Part shown: in pieces, positions 24,753 to 32,551 of the stretch
How the letters are laid out: the number at the start of each line of letters is the position of its first letter
How positions within the stretch are numbered: the first letter of the stretch is position 1
NCBI GenBank assembly: GCA_050948785.1
Contig: JBMNEM010000007.1
Span: 1-64,000, forward strand
Origin: JAAZMI01 sp050948785
GTDB lineage: Bacteria > Bacillota > Dethiobacteria > DTU022 > UBA8154
Length of the DNA: 64,000 nt
Direction of reading: 5' to 3'
Made by a program: the position numbers and the translations under genes
Notes under the pieces: model-generated
Seen by the model: only the letters and a program-made list of their open reading frames with translations
Databases searched by the model: none
What the model was told of the DNA's origin: nothing

Positions 24753-25408
24753 CCTTTTTCACCTCCTTTCCAGGGCAGCAATTTTTTGCCTAAAAAACCC
24801 AGGGAAATATCAATCAACCCCATTACCCTGTAACCGGCAGGTGTAACGGTAAACCCCTCCGTGGCCAGAGCCAGCGCTGCAGCAAGAAGCAGGGAGGCGT
24901 GCGTACCGGTTGTTAGAAACCCACTGGACAACAGCAAAATGAATAAAACTGTTTCCACGAGAATCGCTCTATGGCGTAAATACCGGCGGCGACTTGCGGA
25001 AATCGGCTTCCGGGGGTTTTCCGCCGGCGCCCAGGCCAGCGTTACTATCAATGTAAAGATACTGCAGAGAGCCAACGTCACTAAAAGCGCCTGCTGATTA
25101 AGGACTGCGGCCAGCCCGCGGGCGCTCATCCCCAGAACCAGCAGGATCATAGTGCTGGCCAGCGCACAGCGCCAGAGCGTGCTGCAGTGGGCCCCACCGG
25201 CCCAGCGGCGGATTAACAGCCAGACAAAAGCGGCAGTCAAAATCTCAGCACTGATCCCCCAGATGATTCCCCCACTCAGCGCCAAAAATAAACCAAGAAA
25301 GTTGGAGAAAACCACTTCCAGTCCATAAGCAACCACTTCTTGCTCATCACTGGCCAGACCCACTTTATTTCCCAGAAAATCTGCAGCCAAAAGGAAAATT
25401 TTTTTCAT
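24749..25408 (-). CDS. agrB: AgrB-family peptide-processing membrane protease
   Basis: 219 residues with five to six membrane helices. The catalytic region RRWAGGAHCSTLWRCAL (about 67-83) holds the AgrB His-Cys pair; this dyad cuts the AgrD tail and forms the thiolactone, in the membrane. The start DFLGNKVGLASDEQEVVAYG is also typical. The gene begins directly after the stop of the small membrane protein gene (TAA-ATG) and is coupled to agrD, so the four genes from 25876 to 22902 are best read as one operon. Confidence 0.95.
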   Translation of the reverse strand: MKKIFLLAADFLGNKVGLASDEQEVVAYGLEVVFSNFLGLFLALSGGIIWGISAEILTAAFVWLLIRRWAGGAHCSTLWRCALASTMILLVLGMSARGLAAVLNQQALLVTLALCSIFTLIVTLAWAPAENPRKPISASRRRYLRHRAILVETVLFILLLSSGFLTTGTHASLLLAAALALATEGFTVTPAGYRVMGLIDISLGFLGKKLLPWKGGEKG

Positions 25409-25876
25409 TTAATTCTTAAAGATGCCTTTTCTTCTTTTTTTTAGCCTGGCGATCAAAAAGGCTGACAAAAATAAAAACGCTACTTGCGGAAGGCCCGTTA
25501 AAACACTTAAAAGGGGATCAGCGAAAATAGCTTCTACGGGTATATCCAAAAAACCGCTGGCAGCCGTCAAAACAATCAGTTCAAACAAACCCAAAACAAC
25601 AAAGGTAATTAAAGAAACAAACAGCACCCTGCTGTAGTAGAAATTGGCCGAAAAATAAGCCAGCAGAGCAGCTAGAGAGAAAATAAAGATAAGCGTATGG
25701 ATACCAAAAGGCACAGAAAAAATTCTTACAAGATAAGCTACTAAGGCCTGCAGCAGCCCTATGGATAAAATTTTTTTGGCTGCAAACTGCCGCTCTAATA
25801 ATATCCAACTCAAAGTGGCTATCGCCAGGCATTCCGGGATCCCCTGCAGCAACCACTGTATAAGCATAAGCTTCAT
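25409..25876 (-). CDS. Small membrane protein resembling a kinase-less AgrC-type sensor domain
   Basis: 155 residues with about five membrane helices and a basic C-terminus (LIARLKKRRKGIFKN), and nothing beyond. The pattern WLLQGIPECLAIATLSW, then ILSIGLLQALVAYLVRIF, then PFGIHTLIF resembles the membrane sensor part of Clostridia GHKL-type histidine kinases that respond to peptides, but the kinase half is absent. It is the first gene of the agr operon and abuts agrB. It could be a peptide receptor partner, an immunity-like protein or a chaperone for AgrB. GAAGG lies nine bases before the ATG. Confidence 0.65.
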   Translation of the reverse strand: MKLMLIQWLLQGIPECLAIATLSWILLERQFAAKKILSIGLLQALVAYLVRIFSVPFGIHTLIFIFSLAALLAYFSANFYYSRVLFVSLITFVVLGLFELIVLTAASGFLDIPVEAIFADPLLSVLTGLPQVAFLFLSAFLIARLKKRRKGIFKN

Positions 25877-26155
25877 TAAACAAAACCTTCCCTGCCAACC
25901 GGCTAGTTTTTTTAACTGGCGTTTTCTGTACTTCGACAGGTAAATGGATAATCCTTCCTATAGCAAGGTTATTTTTGTTTTAAGCCGGCTTTTTTGGTAA
26001 ATGACTCAACAGTTTATTTTTCTTCTCCTCAGCGGCTTTGATACCCCTTTTTAAGTTATAGATAAAAATATGCACCCTTTTTACAGGCAAACATACACTA
26101 TAGAAAAGACAATCTCTTCAGTATCATTGTCTGTAATGAAAGGAGCGCGCCAAGA

Positions 26156-26857
26156 TTGTCGGATTTTTATGACATTTTTCTTAGTTATCACCGTTCCGAT
26201 CTGACCGCTGTAAAGATTATCGCCAGGGTGTTAATCCAACGTGGCCTGAAGCCCTTCCTTGATAAATGGAACCTGACTCCTGGCCAGCCCTGGCTGGTAG
26301 AAATTGAAGAGACCCTGCGGACCAGCCGGTCCTTCGGCATATTTATCGGCGCCAAGGGTATCGGGCCGGTACAGGTGGCCGAAATGCGCGCCGCCCTGCA
26401 GCGAAAATTCCGGCAAAAAGGCTACCCTGTTATACCTGTTTTGCTGCCAGGGTCCAACCCGGAAAGCCATCAGCACCTGCCCGCTTTTCTGGCTCAGCAA
26501 ACCTGGGTTGATCTCCGTTCCGGCCTGGAAGATCAAACAGAGCTGGAACGTTTCATGAACCAGCTCCAGCTCGGTACCAAAAGCGAGCCAACAGTGCCTA
26601 CTATCCCTGCCCTTCAGCCTGTCACGAAAGTGGATAAAAGAAAACTTTTACGCACACTGATCCTGCTGGAAGCCGAAGATCTGGTCTACCTGGGGGAGAT
26701 AACCGGCATACGCCGTGCCGAAATCAGCAGTGATGGCATTAAAACCCTCGCGGTAAGCCTGGTTAACCGGGCCGAAATACTTGGACAGCTGGAGGAACTG
26801 CAGGCCAACCTGGTTATTGAATATCCCGCCATCGCCCTTAAAGGAGGAATCAGTTGA
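26156..26857 (+). CDS. TIR-domain protein
   Basis: 233 residues. Residues 4-140 match the TIR fold: YDIFLSYHRSDLTAVKIIARV (box 1), FLDKWNLTPGQPW, SRSFGIFIGAKGIGPVQVAEM and YPVIPVLLPG. The glutamate in VAEMRAAL is at the position of the NADase Glu; the usual GPW is GPV here. Residues 155-233 form a helical C-terminal region that I do not recognise (AEDLVYLGEITGIRRAEISS). Bacterial TIR proteins often cleave NAD+ in defence; a trigger domain or partner is not evident. The start is a TTG eight bases after AAAGGAG. The gene converges on murC. Confidence 0.85.
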   Translation: MSDFYDIFLSYHRSDLTAVKIIARVLIQRGLKPFLDKWNLTPGQPWLVEIEETLRTSRSFGIFIGAKGIGPVQVAEMRAALQRKFRQKGYPVIPVLLPGSNPESHQHLPAFLAQQTWVDLRSGLEDQTELERFMNQLQLGTKSEPTVPTIPALQPVTKVDKRKLLRTLILLEAEDLVYLGEITGIRRAEISSDGIKTLAVSLVNRAEILGQLEELQANLVIEYPAIALKGGIS

Positions 26858-26876
26858 TCTTGCGAAAAAGTACAGC

Positions 26877-28262
26877 TTACGGGTAAACCGGCCGGGAGGG
26901 AACATTCTCCAAAAACCCCCTGCCAATCTGCCAGACATCCCCGGCACCAAGCGTGAGGACCAGATCGCCGCTTTGGGTATTCTTTTCCAGAAATTCAATG
27001 ATCTGCTCCTTATCCTCCAGAAAATGAACATCTTTGTGTCCCCTTTTCTGGATCTCCCGGGCAAGCCTTGGCGCGGTTATCCGGAAAAGGGGTTTTTCTC
27101 CCGCACTATAAATACCGGTCAGCAAAAGGATATCGGCTTCATCAAACGCCAGCACAAAATCATCCCACAAAAAACTTGTTCTGGTATAACGGTGCGGCTG
27201 AAAAATACAGACAAGCCGCCGGCCGCTTTGGCGGGCCGCCTCCAAAGCAGCTTTTATTTCGGTGGGATGGTGAGCATAATCATCTACAACGAGAACACCT
27301 TCCCTTTCACCGACAATCTCAAAACGACGCTTGACACCGTCAAAGCGTGCCAAGGCCTCCTGGATAGTTGTAAAGTCAATGCCCAAATGAAGGGCCACAC
27401 TTACAGCTCCCAAAGCATTGGCGACATTATATCTGCCAGGCACCTTGAGGGTTATTCCCCCCAGATGTTTCTCCTTGGAGTAGACCTGGAAACTGGCCCC
27501 CAGCCCCTGCAGCTGCACCTCCCCACCCCGGATATCCGCACCCGGCCTGAGCCCATATGACATCAGCGGGGGAGCAAGCCCGGGCCGTAAATCCTGTAAA
27601 ATGGGATCATCGCTGCAAAGAATGACTTGACCCTTTGCACTGGCATTATTTATAAAATGACGATACGTCTCCACCAGCTGCTCAAAACTACCGTTATAAT
27701 GCTCAAGGTGATCGGCCTCGATATTTGTTACTACAGCCAGGCGGGGCTGATATCGGAGGAAAGAGTGATCGCTTTCACAGGCTTCCGCGACAATATACGG
27801 ACTTTTTCCCAACCGGGCGTTACCCTGGAAAAAAGGCACTTCCCCGCCAATCACTGCTGTGGGATCACAGCCCCCTCTGGCCAATATTAAGGAGATCATG
27901 GCCGTAGTAGTAGTCTTGCCATGTGTACCGGCAACAGCAATACCGTATCCGGCGTTCAATATTGCCCCCAGCAGCTCGGAGCGGTGCCAGAGAAGGAGGC
28001 CTTTCTCCCGGGCTGCCTCCATTTCAGAGTTATCCGGCCTTATCGCCGTGGAATACACAGCCAGCTGAGCATCGCCGAGCTGTTCCGGGTTATGCCCCAG
28101 ATAAACCTTCGCCCCCGCTTTTTCCAGCTGTGCCGTTATTCCGGAGCGTTGAATATCGGAACCCCGTACATCAATGCCGGCCTGGAGCAAGATAAAAGCC
28201 AGGGCACTCATGCCGTAGCCACCAATACCAATGAAGTGCACCTTCTTTAAACCTTCCAGCAA
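26877..28262 (-). CDS. murC: UDP-N-acetylmuramate-L-alanine ligase
   Basis: 461 residues. An N-terminal UDP-binding domain with VHFIGIGGYGMSALAFIL, the ATP loop AGTHGKTTTTAMI near 110, and the C-terminal domain with DDYAHHPTEIKAAL are all as in MurC. It adds L-alanine to UDP-MurNAc in the cytoplasm, committing the precursor to peptidoglycan. The start is a TTG six bases after AAGGGG. It stands apart from any other mur gene in the window. A DnaA-box cluster lies upstream of it. Confidence 0.97.
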   Translation of the reverse strand: MLEGLKKVHFIGIGGYGMSALAFILLQAGIDVRGSDIQRSGITAQLEKAGAKVYLGHNPEQLGDAQLAVYSTAIRPDNSEMEAAREKGLLLWHRSELLGAILNAGYGIAVAGTHGKTTTTAMISLILARGGCDPTAVIGGEVPFFQGNARLGKSPYIVAEACESDHSFLRYQPRLAVVTNIEADHLEHYNGSFEQLVETYRHFINNASAKGQVILCSDDPILQDLRPGLAPPLMSYGLRPGADIRGGEVQLQGLGASFQVYSKEKHLGGITLKVPGRYNVANALGAVSVALHLGIDFTTIQEALARFDGVKRRFEIVGEREGVLVVDDYAHHPTEIKAALEAARQSGRRLVCIFQPHRYTRTSFLWDDFVLAFDEADILLLTGIYSAGEKPLFRITAPRLAREIQKRGHKDVHFLEDKEQIIEFLEKNTQSGDLVLTLGAGDVWQIGRGFLENVPSRPVYP

Positions 28263-28447
28263 ATAAAACCCCTTCTTTCCATCCCTGTTTCCTCCGGGTT
28301 CAATGATAATTAAGTTTCTTATGATAGCATATTCGAAACCGCCTGCTTCCGTTTACCCCGGCAAGATTTAACTAATTTTTTTATGTAAAACAAAAAAAGA
28401 GGTCTAATTTCTACAAAGACGGCATATTCTTGTTAAGTTAAGCCTTT

Positions 28448-28531
28448 TTCTCCACAAGTAATTCACAGTATCCACAAAGTTATCCACAGGGAGAAAAGCG
28501 CCACCGGTTAAGCCTCATCCTTTTATCCACA
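28448..28531 (+). promoter_or_regulatory. Cluster of DnaA boxes between tsaD and murC
   Basis: Two perfect TTATCCACA boxes lie at 28480-28488 and 28523-28531. One-mismatch boxes lie at 28448-28456 (TTCTCCACA), 28459-28467 (TAATTCACA) and 28468-28476 (GTATCCACA). All have the same direction and are 9-12 bases apart in the first four. The 374-base gap is AT-rich and holds no gene. No dnaA, dnaN or other origin genes are near, so a secondary DnaA-binding locus is more likely than oriC. Confidence 0.7.
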
Positions 28532-28636
28532 ATTTCCACACACATTTACATAAAAAATTATAGTCGTAAACTATCTAAAAATGTCAAAAAAATTTATAAC
28601 CGGGACTACTTTAAGAAAAATATGCCCCTTTTGTTC

Positions 28637-29662
28637 TCAGGGCTTCTCAAATTCCAGGTTGGGAACGGCATTTAAATCCCATGCGGCCCGGCGCCCCTGC
28701 CGGAGATAATAGTAGCCGGCTGCTGCAATCATAGCGCCATTATCAGTACAGAACTCCACAGGGGGATAAATTAACTCGATTCCTGCAGATGTCAGATTCT
28801 GCCGGAGTTTTCTTCTTAACTCGCTATTTGCGGCGACGCCGCCAGCCAAAAGAAATTGCCGGGTCTTCTTTTGCCGCACAGCCAGGAGAGATTTGCTTAC
28901 CAGGGCATCTACTACAGCTTCCTGAAAAGCGGCAGCAATGTCGGCCGGGTTTACCCGCTGTCCTTTTTCCGTTTCCCGGCGGATACAGTTTAAAACGGCA
29001 GTCTTAACCCCACTAAAACTAAAATCCAGCTTCCCATCCTCCCCCATGAGAGCCCGTGGGAACGAATAGGCCGCTGCATTTCCCTGGCCGGCGAGCTTAT
29101 CCAGCACAGGCCCCCCCGGAAACCCCAGCCCCAATGCCCGGGCAACTTTATCAAAAACTTCGCCGGCGGCATCATCCCGGGTTTTGCCCAGCACCTCAAT
29201 TTGTCCATGGCCTTCCATATAAAGAAGCGAGGTATGCCCCCCGGAGACAACGAGAGACAGTAAAGGAAAAGAAACAGTTTGGCCCGTTAAAAAATTGGCG
29301 TAAATATGCCCTTCGAGGTGGTTAACACCCACTAAAGGCAGGTCCAGGGTAAAAGCCAGGGCTTTGGCCATGGAAACCCCTACAAGCAAAGAACCCACAA
29401 GACCGGGGCCATAAGAAACAGCAAGCCCATCCAAATCCGAAAAAGTGACCCCCGCTTTCTCCAGGGCTTCATCGATCACCGCGTTGACCACTTCCAGGTG
29501 GCAGCGTGAGGCGATTTCCGGAACCACACCACCAAAACGAAGGTGAAAACTATCTTGTGAAGAAACTATGCTGCTTAAAACAGTGCGTCCATTTTGCACC
29601 ACCGCCGCAGCAGTATCATCACAGCTGGTCTCCAATCCCAGAATTAAAGTCCGGTGAAACAT
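28637..29662 (-). CDS. tsaD: tRNA N6-adenosine threonylcarbamoyltransferase TsaD
   Basis: 341 residues. ILGLETSCDDTAAAV opens the ASKHA fold, HLEGHIYA holds the two metal-binding histidines, and SFSGVKTAVLN and LLAGGVAANSELR are standard TsaD blocks. With TsaB and TsaE it places t6A at position 37 of ANN-reading tRNAs. AGGAA before the ATG at 29662 is better placed than the GTG at 29671. It is the last gene of tsaE-tsaB-rimI-tsaD. Confidence 0.97.
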   Translation of the reverse strand: MFHRTLILGLETSCDDTAAAVVQNGRTVLSSIVSSQDSFHLRFGGVVPEIASRCHLEVVNAVIDEALEKAGVTFSDLDGLAVSYGPGLVGSLLVGVSMAKALAFTLDLPLVGVNHLEGHIYANFLTGQTVSFPLLSLVVSGGHTSLLYMEGHGQIEVLGKTRDDAAGEVFDKVARALGLGFPGGPVLDKLAGQGNAAAYSFPRALMGEDGKLDFSFSGVKTAVLNCIRRETEKGQRVNPADIAAAFQEAVVDALVSKSLLAVRQKKTRQFLLAGGVAANSELRRKLRQNLTSAGIELIYPPVEFCTDNGAMIAAAGYYYLRQGRRAAWDLNAVPNLEFEKP

Positions 29663-29680
29663 AAAAAACACTTCCTCGAC

Positions 29681-30130
29681 TCAGATAGAAAATTTATGGA
29701 CCATAATCAGAGCATCTTCATGATAATAATAATTTTTACGTCGGCCAATCATTTCAAAACCAAACTTTTCGTAAAGGGCACGGGCTGCCTGGTTGGAATC
29801 CCTTACCTCTAAAAAAACCTGACGGGCACCCCTGGACAAAGCCTCTTTCAGCAGGCAAGATAATAAAAGACTGCCGGTCCCCGCCCGGCGATAAAGAGAG
29901 TGCACAGCCAAAGTTGTAATATGCGCTTCATCAAGAAGTACCCATATCCCCCCATAACCGATCACCTTGCCTTCATCCTTTAAGCGTGCCACAAAATAAT
30001 AAGCATAATCATTCTTTACAATTTCCTTATAAATAGAATCCTGTGGCCAGGGAAAAGAAAAAGAACTTTTTTCAATTTCCAAAACAGCACTTAAATCATC
30101 TACCGACATAGGAGCAATTTCCAGCAACAC
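29681..30130 (-). CDS. rimI: Ribosomal-protein-S18-alanine N-acetyltransferase
   Basis: 149 residues of GNAT fold: SVDDLSAVLEIEKSSFSFPW at the start (a RimI hallmark), acetyl-CoA loop YRRAGTGSLLLSCLL, and RDSNQAARALYEKFGFEMIG. It acetylates the N-terminal alanine of S18 and perhaps other proteins. It sits 1 base from the tsaB stop, in the usual Firmicutes order with tsaB and tsaD. Confidence 0.95.
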   Translation of the reverse strand: MLLEIAPMSVDDLSAVLEIEKSSFSFPWPQDSIYKEIVKNDYAYYFVARLKDEGKVIGYGGIWVLLDEAHITTLAVHSLYRRAGTGSLLLSCLLKEALSRGARQVFLEVRDSNQAARALYEKFGFEMIGRRKNYYYHEDALIMVHKFSI

Positions 30131-30131
30131 C

Positions 30132-30842
30132 TTACCTTCCTCCCTGCCTCTTCTCGCGTAAACGTCTTTCTGCCTCAGGAAGGCGAAGATAGAAGGGCTT
30201 TAAAGCATCGGGAGCCAAGCCCCCCTTTTCCCTCCAGATTTTTATTCCCTTTTGTAAAATAAGAGAAGCACGGTTTTGGCGGAACGGGACAGGCGTCTCC
30301 TTGTACCTTTTCCCAAGAGCCGAACTCAGCTCACCCCTGAAAGAATCGAGAGCATCTCCCAGGAAAATAATATCCTCATCATAACGGGCAAATATTGCCA
30401 ATAACTCCTGCAGGGAAAGTGCGGCGGCCGGCTGCAGCACTTCCAGCTCGTCTCCTCCCCCCCTGTAAAGAGCTGTATAAAGCTGGTTTCTCCGGGCATC
30501 CAAAATTGGGCAGATGAGAGCAGGACAAAAAGCATAGGCTTCTGCCAGGGCGTCCAAAGCCATCACTCCTACCGCAGGGATATTTAATCCCTGGCAGAAG
30601 CCCTTTGCGGTAGCTATACCAATCCGGATACCGGTAAAAGACCCCGGGCCAATATTTACAGCCAGACCCTTTAGTTGACTTTTATGCGTACCGGAATTTT
30701 TTAAAAGAGAGACAATCAGCGGCAGGAGGTCCTGCGAATGGGTTCTTTTAACATTTAAAAGATATTCGGCCAGGATTTTCCGGCCGTCACCCAAAGCGAC
30801 ACTACAAACCCTGGTAGCCGTATCAAGTGCCAAAAGAAGCAA
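30132..30842 (-). CDS. tsaB: t6A complex subunit TsaB
   Basis: 236 residues. LALDTATRVCSVALG starts the ASKHA domain, and NIGPGSFTGIRIGIATAKG is the clear TsaB signature. It is the inactive paralog that dimerises with TsaD. It overlaps the end of tsaE by 20 bases, showing tight coupling. Confidence 0.96.
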   Translation of the reverse strand: MLLLALDTATRVCSVALGDGRKILAEYLLNVKRTHSQDLLPLIVSLLKNSGTHKSQLKGLAVNIGPGSFTGIRIGIATAKGFCQGLNIPAVGVMALDALAEAYAFCPALICPILDARRNQLYTALYRGGGDELEVLQPAAALSLQELLAIFARYDEDIIFLGDALDSFRGELSSALGKRYKETPVPFRQNRASLILQKGIKIWREKGGLAPDALKPFYLRLPEAERRLREKRQGGR

Positions 30843-31305
30843 TTTTGCTCAACTCCTCGAGAAAAAATCCCTCCAGGTCACCCCGCGGTTTAAAATACAA
30901 CAGGCGGACTCTCTCCACATCCTGATCATCTTTGAGTATATCTATCTCCAACCTGTCAGGCGGCAAAATCCCGGGAAATTTATTGGCCCACTCGATCAGC
31001 GTGATCCCTTCACCATAGAAATACTCTTCCAACCCCAGCTCCAACAGTTCTTCTTCCTCTTCCAGGCGATAAAAATCAAAATGATAAAATTCCAAACGTC
31101 CCCTGTAAAGATTCATCAGCACATAAGAAGGACTATTCACCGTTTCCCTGACCTCCAGCCCTGCACCGACACCTTGGGCAAAGGCCGTTTTCCCCGCCCC
31201 CAGTTCTCCATTCAAGGCCAATACTGTCCCGGCCGGGGCAATCCTTCCCAAAAAACAGCCTATTTTTCTGGTCATCTCCACACTACTGCTTTTTATCATC
31301 AACAA
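30823..31305 (-). CDS. tsaE: t6A complex ATPase TsaE
   Basis: 160 residues. Walker A in LNGELGAGKTAFAQGVGAGL, switch FYHFDFYRLE, and LIEWANKF are all typical. It resets the TsaBD complex by ATP hydrolysis. The first codon is taken as TTG at 31305 with an ATG right after it (31302); GAGGTGG lies about ten bases upstream and could serve either. It heads the four-gene operon. The 313-base gap to the next gene holds the divergent PRC-barrel promoter. Confidence 0.95.
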   Translation of the reverse strand: MLMIKSSSVEMTRKIGCFLGRIAPAGTVLALNGELGAGKTAFAQGVGAGLEVRETVNSPSYVLMNLYRGRLEFYHFDFYRLEEEEELLELGLEEYFYGEGITLIEWANKFPGILPPDRLEIDILKDDQDVERVRLLYFKPRGDLEGFFLEELSKIASFGT

Positions 31306-31494
31306 TCATTTCCACCTCAACCGGGCAGCAGGCAGCAAAATAGGCTCCCGCCAACCAAAATTAAATCATTAGTGAAGAAACCTGTTTGCTCTTCCCTCTT
31401 CCGGCTTTTAAAGCCAAAATTTAGCCTTTGACACAACTAATTATATCTTTTGGCCCTATAAAAAGCAACTTTCTGGCAGGAACCGGGATGGAAG

Positions 31495-31503
31495 TGTTAT
31501 AAT
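31495..31503 (+). promoter_or_regulatory. Extended -10 promoter before the PRC-barrel gene
   Basis: TGTTATAAT is a TGn-TATAAT extended -10 element about 115 bases before the PRC-barrel ATG. No good -35 is found at 17 bases. The rest of 31306-31618 is AT-rich, with no other feature seen. Confidence 0.5.
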
Positions 31504-31618
31504 ATGTTAAACCTTAACAATGATTTTTCATAATCCAAAAAAAGCTCGCTGTGAATATAAACCGCAGGTATAAACGGCCAATAAAAGATAAAGAATAGGA
31601 AAAAAGGGAGGCGTTTTC

Positions 31619-32551
31619 ATGCGCACAAAATTTATTAAAGGCTACCCGGTGGTCAACCTGGAAGACGGCACCTTACTGGGCAGAGTCCAAGAATTGATTA
31701 TCGACCCGGAAATGAAAAAAGTGGAAGGGTTAGTGGTGGGGGAGAAAGGTTTTTTAAGGGGCAGTAAACCCCGGGTCATCCCTTATGAGCAAATTTATAA
31801 CGTTGGAAAAGATGTTCTCATCATCAAAAGTAAAGAAGATACACCCGATGCAGAGGCTCAGGCCCGGATAGAAGCCTCCAGGGATTATTCATTTATAGGC
31901 AGCAGTGTGATTAGCAGCAACGGGGATTATATCGCCAAAGTTCAGGACTTTACTTTTTCCGTGCAAACGGGTGAAATTGAAAGTCTGCTGCTTTCTGATA
32001 TCCGGGAACGGGAAAGAACAAATAAAAATGTTTTTTTGTCTATCGAGGGTGTCATCAACCTGGGGAAAGATTATGTAATTGCCGCCCCGGAATATCTTCC
32101 TTTTTTAAGAGAAGAACACCAGGCGGATCAGGAACAGGTGGAACAGAAACAGCCAGAGCAGGCAGAGCAAGCTGAAGGGGCAGCATCGGAGGAAGCATTA
32201 AAAGAGGATCGCTTCAGAGAAAAAATCCCCCCCTTACGTGATATTTTAAATAATTTCAAGGAGATCTGGGATCACTTGGAAAAAGAAATCTCCAGTGAAG
32301 GCCAAGAACTGGCCCGGGAATCTAGAGAAAAAATGAAAAAATACATCTTAAACAAAAAAGCGAATTACACCGTAAAAGATAACGAGAGCCAGCCGCTGGT
32401 AGAACCCGGCATGGAAATTACAGAGGAGATTTTACAGCAAGCAGAAGCTCAAAACAAAATTGCCAGCCTCTTCCTGGCCGTAATTTCTCATGAGCTGGAG
32501 GAAAGCCTGCATATCTTTAAGGAAAAATTAGGGCAGATTTTCATTAAGTAG
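31619..32551 (+). CDS. Double PRC-barrel domain protein
   Basis: 310 residues. Two PRC-barrel units lie at about 1-80 (FIKGYPVVNLEDGTLLGRVQ) and 85-170 (FIGSSVISSNGDYIAKVQDF). A Glu/Gln-rich linker (QADQEQVEQKQPEQAEQAEG) and a helical C-terminal region follow. PRC barrels occur in RimM, photosynthetic reaction centres and YlmC/YmxH-type sporulation proteins; the role here is unknown. AAAGGGAGG before the ATG is a strong ribosome site. Its end overlaps the convergent hisC by 8 bases. Confidence 0.88.
   Translation: MRTKFIKGYPVVNLEDGTLLGRVQELIIDPEMKKVEGLVVGEKGFLRGSKPRVIPYEQIYNVGKDVLIIKSKEDTPDAEAQARIEASRDYSFIGSSVISSNGDYIAKVQDFTFSVQTGEIESLLLSDIRERERTNKNVFLSIEGVINLGKDYVIAAPEYLPFLREEHQADQEQVEQKQPEQAEQAEGAASEEALKEDRFREKIPPLRDILNNFKEIWDHLEKEISSEGQELARESREKMKKYILNKKANYTVKDNESQPLVEPGMEITEEILQQAEAQNKIASLFLAVISHELEESLHIFKEKLGQIFIK

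Noticed and set aside
26781..27560. 259-residue rightward open frame
   Set aside because: Lies over the end of the TIR gene and antisense to murC, whose motifs are clear.
28448..28531. Chromosome origin oriC
   Set aside because: DnaA boxes are present but dnaA, dnaN, recF or rpmH are not nearby; a secondary cluster is more likely.
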